Source: Xanthomonas dyei
Lineage (GTDB): Bacteria; Pseudomonadota; Gammaproteobacteria; Xanthomonadales; Xanthomonadaceae
Length of the DNA: 64,000 nt
Reading direction: 5' to 3'
NCBI RefSeq assembly: GCF_002939865.1
Contig: NZ_MDEE01000004.1
Span: 112,257 to 176,256, forward strand
Shown here: positions 28,301 to 38,402 of the stretch, piece by piece
Layout of the letters: every line of letters starts with the position of its first letter
How positions within the stretch are numbered: position 1 is the stretch's first letter
Program-made: the position numbers and the translations under genes
The notes under the pieces: generated by a model
Databases searched by the model: none
Seen by the model: the letters and a program-made list of their open reading frames with translations, nothing else
What the model was told of the DNA's origin: nothing

Positions 28301-28919
28301 ATGTCGCCCACGCCACTGCCCCGCAGGTTTTACGCACACGATTCGCGCGAGGTTGCGCCGCGCCTGCTCAACAAGGTGCTGGTCAGTGCCGATGGCCGCC
28401 GCGGACGCATCACCGAGGTCGAGGCCTATTGCGGCAGCGACGATCCAGCCGCGCATTCGTTCCGTGGCATCACCCCGCGCACTCAGGTGATGTTCGGCCC
28501 ACCCGGGCATCTGTATGTGTCTCATCTACGGCATGCACTGGGCGATCAATGCGGTGTGTGGCGGCGCCCCCGGCCATGCGGTCCTGATCCGCGCGCTGCA
28601 GCCGCTCGCCGGCGTGCGGGCCATGCAGGCAGCACGCGGCGCGGCGACGGCCAAGGCACTGACCACCGGCCCCGGCCGTCTGGCGCAGGCATTCGGCGTC
28701 ACTGCGGCCGACAACGGACTGGACCTGACCGATGCTGGCGCACGTCTGTGGATCGAAGACGATGGCACCCCGCCGCCGGCAGTTCCGCTTGCGACACCGC
28801 GCATCGGCATCCGCAAGGCCGTCGATCAGCCATGGCGCTGGGTGGTGCCCGACAGCGCCTATTTGTCGCGCCCGCTCCCGCGCGCGACCGGCACGTGTGC
28901 GGCGCTGCCGGGCGACTGA
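28301..28919 (+). pseudogene. mpg: DNA-3-methyladenine glycosylase (Mpg/AAG family), frameshifted
   Basis: Two adjacent frames together give a complete AAG-family protein of about 205 residues. The first (from ATG 28301) encodes the N-terminal half through [19 protein letters not shown] and GPPGHLYV; the second, read from about 28518, continues [28 protein letters not shown] to the end, with [12 protein letters not shown]. The family reads [14 protein letters not shown] across the join, so two bases appear missing near 28513-28518. This is either a real inactivating mutation or a sequencing error. AAG enzymes excise 3-methyladenine and other alkylated purines. The 3' end overlaps the convergent lhr-like gene by 61 bases. 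Confidence 0.85.
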
Positions 28920-31900
28920 GCCAGCCATTGCTGCATCGGCGTCGGCTCGGCCGCACCTGGCCCGCGTTGCAGGACGCGCAAGGCTTGCTCGGTGTGTTCG
29001 GCGGTGAGGTCCTGCAGCGGTTGGAAGCGATCGGCCGCCCACACCGCCATCGGCAGGCCGTCCAGCGATGCGACGCGATTGCCCGGCACCCGTGCCACGC
29101 GCTCGCCAGGCAGGATGCTGCCCAACAGATTGCTGGGGTCGCTTGCGCTCACGCACACCCAGCGTTGTTGCGGAACCTGGGTGCGCACGCGGCGCAGGGC
29201 CGCGATCGCATCCGGCAAGGCGAACTGCTCACCAGACAGACCGGCGATGAAACGGCCGCCGCGGATTTCGCCGCGCGCTTCCAGGCGTTGATACATGCGC
29301 AGCAATTCGCGCCAGGGCGGCAACCACGCCGCCTCGCGCTCGAGCAAGCGCCAGCACACCACGCCGTAGCGGCGCAGCAACGTGCGCGCAACGTGTTCGA
29401 GCATCTCTTGATGCCGTTCGCCGGCTTCGGCCAGCGGCAGCTCGGCAAGCGCACGCACCGGCGCCCATCGCCCGGCATCGCGTATGCCCAGAGCAGTGGC
29501 ACGACGCCGCTGCCGCGAGAGCGCCGACGGCCGCTTGGAGGCCGGCACCAGCAGCGCGCGCAGCCCGGCATAACTGTCGCAATGGGCACGGCCACGCATC
29601 ACCAGTTCACTCAGGGCGTCTTCCAGCTCGGTGCTCATCAGGTGCGCGGCATCGGAAATCTCGTCGAAGAACAACGCACCCTGCTGCTGCAAGACCTCCA
29701 CCACGCGCTGCGCGCGGGACCCCAGCGGCGCGTCGTCGACCGCACGTGCCAGGCCACTCCAGCGCTGCGCGTCGCGTCGCGGCAGCAGCACGATTGGGGT
29801 CGCCCGCAACGCGGCGCCGCTGCGTCCACCGCCCGGCCGCAAGCGCGCCCACACGGTGCGTCCGGCGGTGCATAAATCATCCAGCCAGGCGGGTTGATAG
29901 TCGCGTACACGCGCCGGCAGCACTTCGCTTTCCCACAGCACGGCCGGCGCTTCGAAGCCTTCCAATTGCCCGACCACGCCAGCCAACGCGTCCGGTCCGG
30001 CAACCCGGCTCTCGCTGTCCACATGCTGCCACTCGAACAGAAAGCGCGCGTAATCGCGCTGCGATACCGGCTCGATCTCGCGCCGCAAGCGCCCCAGCGT
30101 GTAGCGATGGATGCGTGCCAGCAGATGGCGTTCGCACCATTCTTCCGACGGCGCGTGCGCACTGAATTGGCCGGCCATGACATAGCCCTCGCGCTGCAAT
30201 GCCAGCAATGCCAGCGCGATCTCGTCTTCGGGCAAGCGCAATGCACTGGCCAAGGCCGGCACCTGCGCCGGGCCAACCGCCGACAAGCGCCCACGCAACA
30301 GCTCGCGCACCGCCCTGTCGCGCTCCCAGTCGGCCACGCGGCAGTCGTCCGGTGCCTGCAACGGCGGCTGCGCCGATGCGTGCGGATACAGGCGCATGAA
30401 CCAATCGATCCGCTCGGCGCTGATCCACAGTGCAGGCGCGCCGTCCATCACCAGGCAACTGGCGCGGCCGTCGGCGGCGAGTGCCGTCAACCACGGCTGC
30501 CACTGCGCACCGGCCGTTTCATCGACCGGCAGCACGCCCAGCCCGACCAGGGCCTCGTGCATCTCTTCGGCATCGCGTGGCTGCGGCCAGGCCTCCTCAC
30601 GCACCGACGCGATGGCCTGTGGGTCCAAGCGCCCCAGGTCGTCGCTGTTCTGCGGAGCGTAACGGCGGCTCTGCACGGCCTGGGTGCGGCGCTCTTCCAG
30701 CGGCGCATCGTCCAAAAATGCGTATGGGCGCGCATTCAAGGCTTCGGCCGCCAGCGGCGACGGCGCCGCCAGATCGCGCGCCACCAGGGTGATGGCACCC
30801 GATTCCAGCCCACGCAAGACCTGCAACCAGCCTTCGCTGTCCATCGCCTGATGCAGGCAATCGTCCAGCGTTTGCGTCACCAATGGATGATCCGGCACCT
30901 CGCGCTCGCCGACCAGGTTTTCCGCACAGGCCACCTGATCCGGGAACACGGTCGCCAACAGGTCTTCGGACTTCATCCGCTGCAGCTGCGGCGCCACCTT
31001 GTTGCCACCGGTGAAACGCGGCAGCGCCATCGCATTGGTGGCGTTCCAGCGCCAACGCACGCCGAACAGCGGCGCATCCAGCAGCGCCTGGATCAGCACA
31101 TGCTCGGCCGACGACGAATACAGATAACGGCCAACCTCTTCCAGCGCAAAACTGTGACTGGTAGACAGCGACAATACGATCGCATCTTCTGTCGCTGCGG
31201 CCTGCAATTCAAAATTGAAGGTGCGGCAGAAGCGCTTGCGCAATGCCAGCCCCCAAGCACGATTGATGCGGCTGCCGTAAGGCGAGTGGATCACCAGTTG
31301 CGTACCGCCGCTGGCATCGAAGAACCGTTCCATCACCAAACACTGCTGCGTGGGCATGGCGCCCAGCGCCGCGCAGGCATGCGCCAGATAGTCCACCAGT
31401 TGCTGCGCCGCTTCTGCGCAGCAGCCCAGCGCGCTGCATAGCCAATCGCGTGCTGCCTGATGCGGTGCGTTGTCGAGTCGGGCTGCGATCTCGCCGCGCA
31501 GGCGCGACACCGCTGCGGACAGCTCGTCGCTGCGGCCAGGCGCTTCGCCCAACCAGAACGGGATATTCGGCGGCGCGCCCTTGGCATCTTCCACGCGCAC
31601 GCGCCCGGCATCCACGCGCAAGATGCGGTAGCTGGCATTGCCGAGCTGAAACACGTCGCCGGTGAGACTTTCGATCGCAAAATCTTCGTTCACCGTGCCA
31701 ATCTTTTCGGCCTGCGGCTCCAGCACCACGCTGTAATCGCCGGTTTCGGGAATGGTGCCGCCGGAGGTCAGCGCGGTCATGCGCGCACCGCGGCGCGCAT
31801 GCAGCCGCCGATGCACCGCATCGCGGTGCAGATACCCGGCGCGCGGGCCGAGCCGGGTGCTGAAGCCCTCGCACAGCATGCGTACCACGTTGTCGAAGGT

Positions 31901-33253
31901 GGCGCGGCTCAACTGAGCGAACGGCCACGCGCGCCGCATCAGCGCAAACAGCGCATCTTCGTCCCAGTCCTCGCAGGCCGCTTCGGCCACGATCTGCTGC
32001 GCAAGCACATCCACCGGCGCCAATGGGATACGCAGCGCATCCAGTTCGCCACGTCTGATGCTGTCCAGCAACGCCGCGCATTCCACCAGTTCGTCGCGGG
32101 TCTGTGGAAACAGCCGCGCCTTCGGCGTGCCGCCAACCTTGTGACCGGAGCGGCCGGCGCGTTGCAGGAAGGTGGCGATCGAGCGCGGCGAGCCGAGCTG
32201 GCACACCAGATCCACATCGCCGATATCCAGGCCCAGCTCCAGCGAAGCGGTGGCCACCAGCACGGTGAGCTCGCCCGCCTTGAGCCGTTGTTCGGCCAGC
32301 AGACGCGTCTCGCGCGACAGACTGCCGTGATGGGCGGCAACGCGTTGCTTGCCCAACAGATCGCCCAGATGCCGCGCCGCACGCTCGGCCATGCGCCGCG
32401 TGTTGACGAACACCAGTGTGGTGCGATGCTGCTGCGCAAGCGCGGCCACGTCGGCATAGACCTGCAGCCATTGGTCGTTGGACATCACCACGCTCAGCGG
32501 TGTGGGCGGCAACGCCAACGCCAGATCGCGCTCACGTGTGTAGCCGATATCGACGATCTCGCAGGGCAGTGGCACGCCGTCTTCGCCAACGCCGACCAGG
32601 AACTGCGCGACGGTGTCGATCGGTTTCTGCGTTGCCGACAACCCCACCCGCGTGATCGGCTGCCCGGCCACTCGCTGAAGCCGCTCCAAGCTCAGGCTCA
32701 GATGGCTGCCACGTTTGTCCGCCGCCACCGCATGGATTTCATCCACGATCACCGTGCGCACATGCCGCAACGCACTGCGCCCGGATGCCGAGCCCAGCAG
32801 CACGTACAACGACTCCGGTGTGGTCACCAGGATATGCGGCGGCACCCGCCGCGCCTGAGCCCGCTCGCGTTGCGGCGTGTCGCCAGTGCGGACCGCCGTG
32901 CGCACTGCCACGTCCGGCAGGCCTTCGGCGGCCAGGGCCGCGCGGATGCCCTGCAACGGCGCTTCCAGATTGAGATGGATGTCGTTGGACAGTGCCTTGA
33001 GGGGCGACACGTACACCACCCGCGTTTGGTCAGGCAGCGCACCGCCGTTGTCCAGCCCGTCGCGGATCAGCGCATCGATCGCTGCAAAGAACGCGGTCAG
33101 CGTCTTGCCCGACCCGGTCGGCGCCGCCACCAGCGTATGCCGCCCTGCCTGGATCGCCGGCCACGCAGCGATCTGCGCCGGCGTGGGCGCAGCAAAGGCC
33201 TGCGCGAACCACGCGGCGACCACAGGATGGAAGTGCTGCAGAACAGGATGCAT
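28859..33253 (-). CDS. lhr: Lhr-family ATP-dependent DNA helicase with long C-terminal extension
   Basis: The start at 33253 ([16 protein letters not shown]) gives 1464 residues, typical of full-length bacterial Lhr (about 1400-1550) rather than the 900-residue Lhr core. Helicase motifs are APTGSGKT (about residue 44), [36 protein letters not shown] and [13 protein letters not shown] winged-helix and beta-barrel region follow to about residue 870, then the bacterial-specific C-terminal domain containing [13 protein letters not shown]. Lhr is a 3'-5' helicase implicated in repair of mitomycin-type damage. No ligase, exonuclease or phosphoesterase partner is beside it. Confidence 0.93.
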   Translation of the reverse strand: MHPVLQHFHPVVAAWFAQAFAAPTPAQIAAWPAIQAGRHTLVAAPTGSGKTLTAFFAAIDALIRDGLDNGGALPDQTRVVYVSPLKALSNDIHLNLEAPLQGIRAALAAEGLPDVAVRTAVRTGDTPQRERAQARRVPPHILVTTPESLYVLLGSASGRSALRHVRTVIVDEIHAVAADKRGSHLSLSLERLQRVAGQPITRVGLSATQKPIDTVAQFLVGVGEDGVPLPCEIVDIGYTRERDLALALPPTPLSVVMSNDQWLQVYADVAALAQQHRTTLVFVNTRRMAERAARHLGDLLGKQRVAAHHGSLSRETRLLAEQRLKAGELTVLVATASLELGLDIGDVDLVCQLGSPRSIATFLQRAGRSGHKVGGTPKARLFPQTRDELVECAALLDSIRRGELDALRIPLAPVDVLAQQIVAEAACEDWDEDALFALMRRAWPFAQLSRATFDNVVRMLCEGFSTRLGPRAGYLHRDAVHRRLHARRGARMTALTSGGTIPETGDYSVVLEPQAEKIGTVNEDFAIESLTGDVFQLGNASYRILRVDAGRVRVEDAKGAPPNIPFWLGEAPGRSDELSAAVSRLRGEIAARLDNAPHQAARDWLCSALGCCAEAAQQLVDYLAHACAALGAMPTQQCLVMERFFDASGGTQLVIHSPYGSRINRAWGLALRKRFCRTFNFELQAAATEDAIVLSLSTSHSFALEEVGRYLYSSSAEHVLIQALLDAPLFGVRWRWNATNAMALPRFTGGNKVAPQLQRMKSEDLLATVFPDQVACAENLVGEREVPDHPLVTQTLDDCLHQAMDSEGWLQVLRGLESGAITLVARDLAAPSPLAAEALNARPYAFLDDAPLEERRTQAVQSRRYAPQNSDDLGRLDPQAIASVREEAWPQPRDAEEMHEALVGLGVLPVDETAGAQWQPWLTALAADGRASCLVMDGAPALWISAERIDWFMRLYPHASAQPPLQAPDDCRVADWERDRAVRELLRGRLSAVGPAQVPALASALRLPEDEIALALLALQREGYVMAGQFSAHAPSEEWCERHLLARIHRYTLGRLRREIEPVSQRDYARFLFEWQHVDSESRVAGPDALAGVVGQLEGFEAPAVLWESEVLPARVRDYQPAWLDDLCTAGRTVWARLRPGGGRSGAALRATPIVLLPRRDAQRWSGLARAVDDAPLGSRAQRVVEVLQQQGALFFDEISDAAHLMSTELEDALSELVMRGRAHCDSYAGLRALLVPASKRPSALSRQRRRATALGIRDAGRWAPVRALAELPLAEAGERHQEMLEHVARTLLRRYGVVCWRLLEREAAWLPPWRELLRMYQRLEARGEIRGGRFIAGLSGEQFALPDAIAALRRVRTQVPQQRWVCVSASDPSNLLGSILPGERVARVPGNRVASLDGLPMAVWAADRFQPLQDLTAEHTEQALRVLQRGPGAAEPTPMQQWLAQSPGSAAHVPVARGSGRDK

Positions 33254-33381
33254 GGGCGATGCCCGACACCACGACGCCAACCGGCCGCCCGGCAATCGGA
33301 TTCAACTCGACGAGAGTGCAATGGATGGGGGTCGGCAGCAGCCCACACAAGCCGGATGCGGCGTTGGCAGTGAACGATTTA

Positions 33382-33540
33382 GAGCGAACTAGACAAGACT
33401 ACGCCGCGACCATTGGACGGATACAGCCGCCAGGCGGACACGCTCGGTGCCCGAAATCCTGTTTACCACGCTTGCACGCTGGTGCCCGTGTACCGTCCAC
33501 GTCCGCTTCGTGGTGGCTCGCTACGTTGTGCTGGCCGCTC
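33382..33540 (+). repeat. Intergenic inverted-end repeat, diverged copy D
   Basis: It begins GAGCGAACTAGACAAGAC and ends GCTCGCTACGTTGTGCTGG followed by CCGCTC, resembling the ends of the copies at 43710 and 55457. GCCGCCAGGCG is also shared. It is most similar to the next copy, which repeats GGTGCCCGTGTACC and GCTACGTT 144 bases later. Confidence 0.5.
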
Positions 33541-33685
33541 TTGGTGCGCGCAAGCAAGGCTAAAGCGCAAGCACCGAACGGGCGCGGCCGGTGCCCGGAC
33601 TCTTGTGCATCGCGCTTGCACTCTGGTGCCCGTGTACCCGTCCGCGTCCGCTTCTCAGCGGGTCGCTACGTTCTGATAGCAGCTC
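33541..33685 (+). repeat. Intergenic inverted-end repeat, diverged copy E
   Basis: It shares GCTTGCAC, CTGGTGCCCGTGTACC and GTCCGCTTC with copy D at a 144-base offset and ends GTTCTGATAGCAGCTC, close to the reverse complement of GAGCAGCTAACAAAAC. The left end is poorly conserved. Confidence 0.5.
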
Positions 33686-33836
33686 CTGGTGCGGTATGGC
33701 TGGGGCCGGACTGCGGGGTGCGGGGTGCGGAAGTTGGAGCACCGCCGGTTGCTTGGCGATGATCGCGTCGCTGACGCAACGTTGCGGGCCGAGCGGACGA
33801 TTGTCGATCGGCCGCAAGCCGTGGCACATTGACGGC

Positions 33837-34181
33837 ATGCCCAGCCTCATCCTCTTCATGATTGCCGGTGCCGCGCTGTTCGCGTTCTGGAACTCGTCGC
33901 GGGCCGCCGCCGAACGCGCCGATATCCTCGGCCGCAATGCCTGCCGTGCTGCTGATGTGCAGTGGCTGGATCAGAGCGTGCACTCCACCAATCTGCGCAT
34001 CTGCAGGATGCCCAATGGATGGCTGGGTTTCGAGCGCACGTTCCGTTTCGAATATTCCTACGATGGCGCAGATCGCCACAGCGGCAAGCTGGTGCTGCGC
34101 GGCGATCAATTGATTGCGTTCACCGGGCCGCAGGTCGCGACGGTGCGTGCGCTGCACCCGGAGCAAGAGCGGCTGGAATGA
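33837..34181 (+). CDS. DUF3301 small membrane-anchored protein
   Basis: The ATG at 33837 gives 114 residues starting MPSLILFMIAGAALFAFWNSS, a single N-terminal membrane segment. The rest is soluble and has the DUF3301 features NACRAADVQWLDQSV, LRICRMPNGWLGFERTFRFEYS and GDRHSGKL-like DRHSGKLVLRG. Function is unknown; members are about 100-120 residues and often membrane-tethered. Longer in-frame starts upstream run into repeat sequence and were rejected. Confidence 0.82.
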   Translation: MPSLILFMIAGAALFAFWNSSRAAAERADILGRNACRAADVQWLDQSVHSTNLRICRMPNGWLGFERTFRFEYSYDGADRHSGKLVLRGDQLIAFTGPQVATVRALHPEQERLE

Positions 34182-34247
34182 GCGGGCCGCGTTGGCATCC
34201 GCGTCTGGCAACTGTTACCGATGTCTGTCTGTGCCGGATGCCGGCCT

Positions 34248-34390
34248 GGAGCGGCTGAAAGACGCAGCGAGCAACCGTCAGCTCGGCGTGGATTGCGCTC
34301 AGAACTGCAGCGTTTGCGTGGCAGATGCCACACCGAGCGCCGGCCACCACCCGCTTGGAGGTAAGCGCACGCTCTTAGTCGCAACTGTCG
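34248..34390 (-). repeat. Intergenic inverted-end repeat, copy C (reverse orientation)
   Basis: Read on the plus strand it begins GAGCGGCTGAAAGACGCAGC, which matches the reverse complement of the right end of copy A (GAGCGGCTGACAAGATGTAG). The match continues through GAGCA, CGTCAG, TGGCA-ATGCC and CGAGCGCCGGCC before fading. The far end (about 34375-34390) is diverged. Confidence 0.6.
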
Positions 34391-34408
34391 TCGTGCGTTG
34401 CCCTTGGC

Positions 34409-34804
34409 TCACTCCATCAGTCGACGAATGGCAGCCCTCCAGCCAGATCCGGCGACCGGAGCTACCGCGCCACCCGGCACCGGCTCGTATCCGTTCCCCC
34501 TGCCGCTCAACCAGCGCAGCTGCTGCTTACCCTCGCGACGCAGCTGTGCCTGTGCGAACAGGCACAGCGGATGCTGCATGTCGGCCCGCTTCAACAGCCG
34601 CGACTTTCCATCCACCTCGATGCTGAGAAAGTGCGCTTCATCGGGCGTATCGACATAGCTGCGCGCCACAAGACAGCGCGCGCCTTGCGTGAAGCGATAG
34701 AGGTCGTACTCGTAGTGGTAATCGACTGCGCCGGACGCATCCGGCTCACTGCAATCGACATGACGCGCGCGCTCCACCTGCACGGGAACGTCGCCGCCGG
34801 TCAC
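34409..34804 (-). CDS. Hypothetical protein downstream of sspB
   Basis: A GTG at 34804, 10 bases after the sspB stop, would give 131 residues; the frame stays open further upstream inside sspB, so the start is uncertain. The sequence looks protein-like (YHYEYDLYRFTQGARCLVAR, DTPDEAHFLSIEVDGKSRLL, LCLFAQAQLRREGKQQL) but matches no domain I know. There is no signal peptide or membrane segment. Position suggests translational coupling with sspB. Confidence 0.6.
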   Translation of the reverse strand: MTGGDVPVQVERARHVDCSEPDASGAVDYHYEYDLYRFTQGARCLVARSYVDTPDEAHFLSIEVDGKSRLLKRADMQHPLCLFAQAQLRREGKQQLRWLSGRGNGYEPVPGGAVAPVAGSGWRAAIRRLME

Positions 34805-34814
34805 CTTGCGCGCG

Positions 34815-35255
34815 TTACTTGACCACGCGCAGGTGCGGGCGCTTACCACCGCTGGGCGGCTCATCCGGCGTCGGCGCGCTCGGCGGCGGTGCACCGGGAT
34901 CCGGCGGCTCGCTGCTGGTACCGGGGATGTCGTCCGGCAATGCCATGCCCTGCCCGGTTTCGCGCGCATAGACCGCCAACACGGCCGCCATCGGCACCAT
35001 CACCGGATAGCTGACGCCACCAAAGCGTGCGGTAAAACTCACGCTCTCGTTGTCGACCTGCAGCCCGACCACGGCGCGCTCGGCGATGTTCAACACAACG
35101 CGGCCATCTTTGACAGCACTGGCCGGCACTTGCACGCCGGGCAGTCCTGCATCCACCAAAACGTGCGGCGTCATGCCGTTGTCGTTGATCCATTCGACCA
35201 AGGCCCGCAACAGGTACGGGCGATGGCTGGTCATGCGGGGGAAATCTTCGCTCAT
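34815..35255 (-). CDS. sspB: ClpXP protease specificity-enhancing factor SspB
   Basis: This 146-residue protein has the SspB fold signatures RPYLLRALVEWINDNGMTPHVLVDA, VVLNIAERAV, VSFTARFGGVSYPVMVPM (peptide-binding groove) and AVYARETGQGM. The flexible Pro/Ser/Gly-rich tail ends RPHLRVVK, the ClpX-binding element. SspB delivers ssrA-tagged proteins to ClpXP. It follows sspA by 78 bases, as in other gammaproteobacteria. Confidence 0.95.
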   Translation of the reverse strand: MSEDFPRMTSHRPYLLRALVEWINDNGMTPHVLVDAGLPGVQVPASAVKDGRVVLNIAERAVVGLQVDNESVSFTARFGGVSYPVMVPMAAVLAVYARETGQGMALPDDIPGTSSEPPDPGAPPPSAPTPDEPPSGGKRPHLRVVK

Positions 35256-35333
35256 GACGTCATTTTACCCGGACATGGCCCGCAACGGCGGCGACGCGCG
35301 CGCAAGTCGGTCTGTTGGCATACAGCCGTCGCA

Positions 35334-35969
35334 TCAGCCCGGCAAATCACGCAGCTTTTTTTCCTGATCGGTGAGGCTGCGAATGAAACCAGGATTGCGG
35401 AAGATCCGGTTGCCGTAGTCCTCGATCGCCTTGCCATCCTTGGGCAGGCCGATCTCCAATGCATCCAGTCGCCAGATGATCGGCGCCATCGCGCAATCGG
35501 CCAGACTCATTTCCGGATTGAGGAAGAACTTGCTGGCCTTGAACAACGGCACCGAGGCGGTGAGCAGTTCTTTCAGCCGCTTGCGGCCGGCTTCGGCCTG
35601 GGTCTTGTTGCCGAGCTGGATCGCCTGCACCTGCGGCACCCAGTCGTGTTCGATACGCAACATCGCAAGACGCAGGCGCGCGCGCGATAGCGGGTCGACC
35701 GGCATCAGCGGCGGATGCGGATAGCGCTCGTCCAGATATTCGCTGACCACCGATGCGGCATACAGCACCAGGTCGCGCTCGACCAGCGTCGGCACCGAAT
35801 GATAGGGATTGAGATCGATCAGATCTTCGGGAGGATTTTGCGGGTCGACCGGCACCAGGTCGTAGGTCACCCCTTTCGCCGCCAGGACCAGACGGACCCG
35901 GTGGCACAACACGTCGTCGTTGGACGAAAACAAAGTCAAGGTATTCCGCATACGCACACTCGTCGCCAT
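35334..35969 (-). CDS. sspA: Stringent starvation protein A (GST-fold)
   Basis: This 211-residue protein has a thioredoxin-like N-terminal domain (LTLFSSNDDVLCHRVRLVLAAKGV, then NPYHSVPTLVERDLVLYAASVVSEYLDERYPHPPLMP) and a helical GST C-terminal domain with LADCAMAPIIWRL. The ERDLVLY and PPLMP features favour SspA over catalytic GSTs. SspA binds RNA polymerase and helps survival in acid and starvation. It lies downstream of petABC, the order seen in many beta- and gammaproteobacteria. An ATG seven codons in is an alternative start. Confidence 0.93.
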   Translation of the reverse strand: MATSVRMRNTLTLFSSNDDVLCHRVRLVLAAKGVTYDLVPVDPQNPPEDLIDLNPYHSVPTLVERDLVLYAASVVSEYLDERYPHPPLMPVDPLSRARLRLAMLRIEHDWVPQVQAIQLGNKTQAEAGRKRLKELLTASVPLFKASKFFLNPEMSLADCAMAPIIWRLDALEIGLPKDGKAIEDYGNRIFRNPGFIRSLTDQEKKLRDLPG

Positions 35970-36391
35970 TCAAGGCTCTCCGACGACCGGAATCCGCCGG
36001 CCGCATCGGCGCGGCCGGCCCAACGCCGACCGTCACCACGGTCCTTCGAGTGTGCAATCACGTCACGCAAAAGCCAAGAGTGATAGGCCTTATTAATGCA
36101 CAGGTAACGGATGACGTTGCGGAGTTGTCAGGTATGGCCGACGCTTTGCGCCGTTTTGACTGGATATCGCGCTGCGGCAGTACGATCAGGACGACTGGCC
36201 GGCCATGCATGGCGTGCTCTCCGCCCCCTCACCCCAACCCCTCCCCACGGGGAGAGGGGCTTGAGCATGCAGGCCAGTGTCTGCGCCTGGCATCCGCTGC
36301 TTGGTGCCTGGCTTGGTACGTATTTGAGGCGTGCCGTTGGTGCAGACATTGATCGGAGATCACGCCCCGATCAATGCACGTCCTTCAAGTC
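35970..36391. other. Intergenic region between petC and sspA
   Basis: About 420 bases separate petC and sspA, so sspA probably has its own promoter. The gap contains a C-rich repeat at 36226-36266 but no recognisable gene. Confidence 0.5.
36226..36266. repeat. C-rich palindromic intergenic repeat
   Basis: A 41-base element starting CCCTCACCCC with inner inverted repeat CCCCTCCCC-ACG-GGGAGAGGGG. It is loosely related in composition and structure to the CCCTCATCC elements at 50544 and 63346. Confidence 0.55.
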
Positions 36392-37150
36392 TCAATGCAC
36401 ATCCTTCCAGTATTCCTTCTTCAGCAGATACGCGATGAAGGTGAGAAACGCCAGAAACAGGATCACCCACACGCCCATGCTCTGCCGCTTCAATACGGCC
36501 GGTTCGCCTGCATACTCGAGGAAGTTGGCGATATCGCGCACGGTCTGGTCGAACTCCACCGGCGTCTGACGTCCCGGCTGCCCGAGTTTCAGCGCCTCCA
36601 CCGGTTTGTCGCCGGTGGCCTTGTCGGGCGGGCCGAATTGCGCCTGCTGCAGGCCTTGCAGTTCCCATAGCGGATTGGGCATGGACGCGTTCGGGAACAA
36701 CTGGTTGTTCCAGCCCAACGGGCGGGTCTGATCCAGATAGAACGACTTGAGGTAGGTGTACACCCAGTCGGTGCCGCGCACGCGCGCGATCAAGGTCAGA
36801 TCCGGCGGCGCCTTGCCGAACCACTTGGTCGCCGCATCGTGCGGCATGGTGCCTTCGATGTGCTCACCGACCTTGGCCCCGGTGAAGTTGAGGTTGGCCA
36901 TGACCTCGGCTTCGCTCAATCCCAGGTCGCTGGCCATGCGCGAATAGCGCAGGTACTTCAACGAATGGCAGCCGGAGCAGTAGTTCATGAACAATTGCGC
37001 GCCGCGTTGCAGCGATGCGCGGTCGCCCAGATCGTTGCCGGCCTGCTGTACTTTCCCGCCTTCGGCCGCCATCGCGCCTGCAGCCAGCGTCAGCCCGCAA
37101 AGCACTGCCGCCACGCGCGACTTCCATGACATCACGATGCGCTTAGTCAT
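36392..37150 (-). CDS. petC: Cytochrome c1 of the bc1 complex
   Basis: This 252-residue protein has a signal peptide (about 10-28, ending AMA), the haem c motif CSGCH near residue 58, and the axial-ligand region with MPNPLWEL near residue 157. A C-terminal membrane anchor (about 225-243: GVWVILFLAFLTFIAYLL) holds it in the membrane. Cytochrome c1 passes electrons from the Rieske centre to soluble cytochrome c. The start overlaps the petB end by 8 bases. Confidence 0.96.
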   Translation of the reverse strand: MTKRIVMSWKSRVAAVLCGLTLAAGAMAAEGGKVQQAGNDLGDRASLQRGAQLFMNYCSGCHSLKYLRYSRMASDLGLSEAEVMANLNFTGAKVGEHIEGTMPHDAATKWFGKAPPDLTLIARVRGTDWVYTYLKSFYLDQTRPLGWNNQLFPNASMPNPLWELQGLQQAQFGPPDKATGDKPVEALKLGQPGRQTPVEFDQTVRDIANFLEYAGEPAVLKRQSMGVWVILFLAFLTFIAYLLKKEYWKDVH

Positions 37151-38402
37151 GGGTCGTCACCCGCTCTGGTACCGGCTTGGTCCTGTCCAGCCGCGTCCAC
37201 ACCGGCATGGTGATGAAAAAGGCGAAGTACAGGAAGGTCAGCACGCGTCCCACATAGGTTTCGTGCGCATCGGTGCCGGGGCCGGAGCCGATCACGCCCA
37301 GCCACACGAAGCACACCACCAGCACGCCCAGCGCCGCCTTTGAGATCCAGCCGCGATAGCGCACCGAGCGCACCTTGGCGCGATCCAGCCACGGCACCAG
37401 AAACAGGATGGCGATCGCCGAGAACATCACCAGCACGCCGCCGAGCTTGTTGGGCACCACGCGCAACATCGCGTAGTACGGCGTGTAGTACCAGACCGGC
37501 TTGATGTGCTCCGGCGTTACCAGCCGATTGGCCTCGGTGAAGTTATCGTGCTCCAGAAACAGGCCGCCGAACGCAGGGGCGAAGAAGATGATGAAGGCAG
37601 CAATGAGCAGCAAAAAGCCGACGCCAACTAGGTCTTTCACCGTGTAATACGGGTGGAACGGGATGCCGTCGGCGGGCTTGTGCGCATCCCAGCGGTTGCC
37701 CTTCGGCCCCTTCTTGATATCCACGCCGTCGGGGTTGTTGGAGCCCACTTCGTGCAGCGCGCCGATGTGCAGCACGATCAGCAGCAACAGCACCAGCGGC
37801 AGTGCGATCACGTGCAGCGCGAAGAAGCGGTTGAGGGTGGCATCGCCAGGCAGGTAATCGCCCATGATCCACTCCGTCAGCCCGTTGCCGATCACCGGGA
37901 TGGCGCCGAACAACGAGATGATGACCTTCGCCCCCCAGAACGACATCTGGCCCCACGGCAATACGTAGCCCATGAAGGCTTCGGCCATCAGCACCAGGTA
38001 GATCAGCATGCCCAGAATCCACACCAGCTCGCGCGGCTTCTGGTAGCTGCCGTACATCAACCCGCGGAACATGTGCAGATACACCACGATGAAGAACAGC
38101 GAGGCGCCGGTGCTGTGCATGTAGCGGATCAGCCAGCCCCACTCCACGTCGCGCATGATGTATTCGACCGACGCGAACGCATCGGCGGCGCTGGTCTTGT
38201 AGTGCATCGTCAGGAAGATGCCGGTGACGATCTGATTCACCAGCACCACGATGGCCAGCGACCCGAAGTAGTACCAGAGGTTGAAGTTCTTCGGCGCGTA
38301 GTACTCGCTGATGTGCTTGCGGTACGTGGGCATCAGCCCGGGCGCGCGTTCGTTGACCCACTCGAACACGCCGTTGGCGGTACGAACCAGAATATTGCTC
38401 AT
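37143..38402 (-). CDS. petB: Cytochrome b of the bc1 complex
   Basis: This 419-residue polytopic protein has the bis-haem histidines in TMHYKTSAADAFASVEYI / RYMHSTGASLFFIVVYLHMFRG and FALHVIALPLVLLLLIVLHIGAL, the PEWY-equivalent region KPVWYYTPYYAMLR (here without a strict PEWY), and about eight membrane helices. It holds the quinol oxidation and reduction sites. The start overlaps the petA stop (TGATG). Confidence 0.96.
   Translation of the reverse strand: MSNILVRTANGVFEWVNERAPGLMPTYRKHISEYYAPKNFNLWYYFGSLAIVVLVNQIVTGIFLTMHYKTSAADAFASVEYIMRDVEWGWLIRYMHSTGASLFFIVVYLHMFRGLMYGSYQKPRELVWILGMLIYLVLMAEAFMGYVLPWGQMSFWGAKVIISLFGAIPVIGNGLTEWIMGDYLPGDATLNRFFALHVIALPLVLLLLIVLHIGALHEVGSNNPDGVDIKKGPKGNRWDAHKPADGIPFHPYYTVKDLVGVGFLLLIAAFIIFFAPAFGGLFLEHDNFTEANRLVTPEHIKPVWYYTPYYAMLRVVPNKLGGVLVMFSAIAILFLVPWLDRAKVRSVRYRGWISKAALGVLVVCFVWLGVIGSGPGTDAHETYVGRVLTFLYFAFFITMPVWTRLDRTKPVPERVTTHD

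Larger units (their letters stand above)
33254..33836. other. Intergenic region with two diverged copies of an inverted-end repeat
   Basis: This 580-base stretch has no supported gene. It holds two related segments (repeat copies 33382-33540 and 33541-33685). The final 150 bases would contain the promoter for the DUF3301 gene. Confidence 0.5.

Noticed and set aside
31460..33373. 637-residue plus-strand frame opposite the Lhr helicase
   Set aside because: No domain and biased His/Arg/Gln composition; the minus-strand helicase explains the region.
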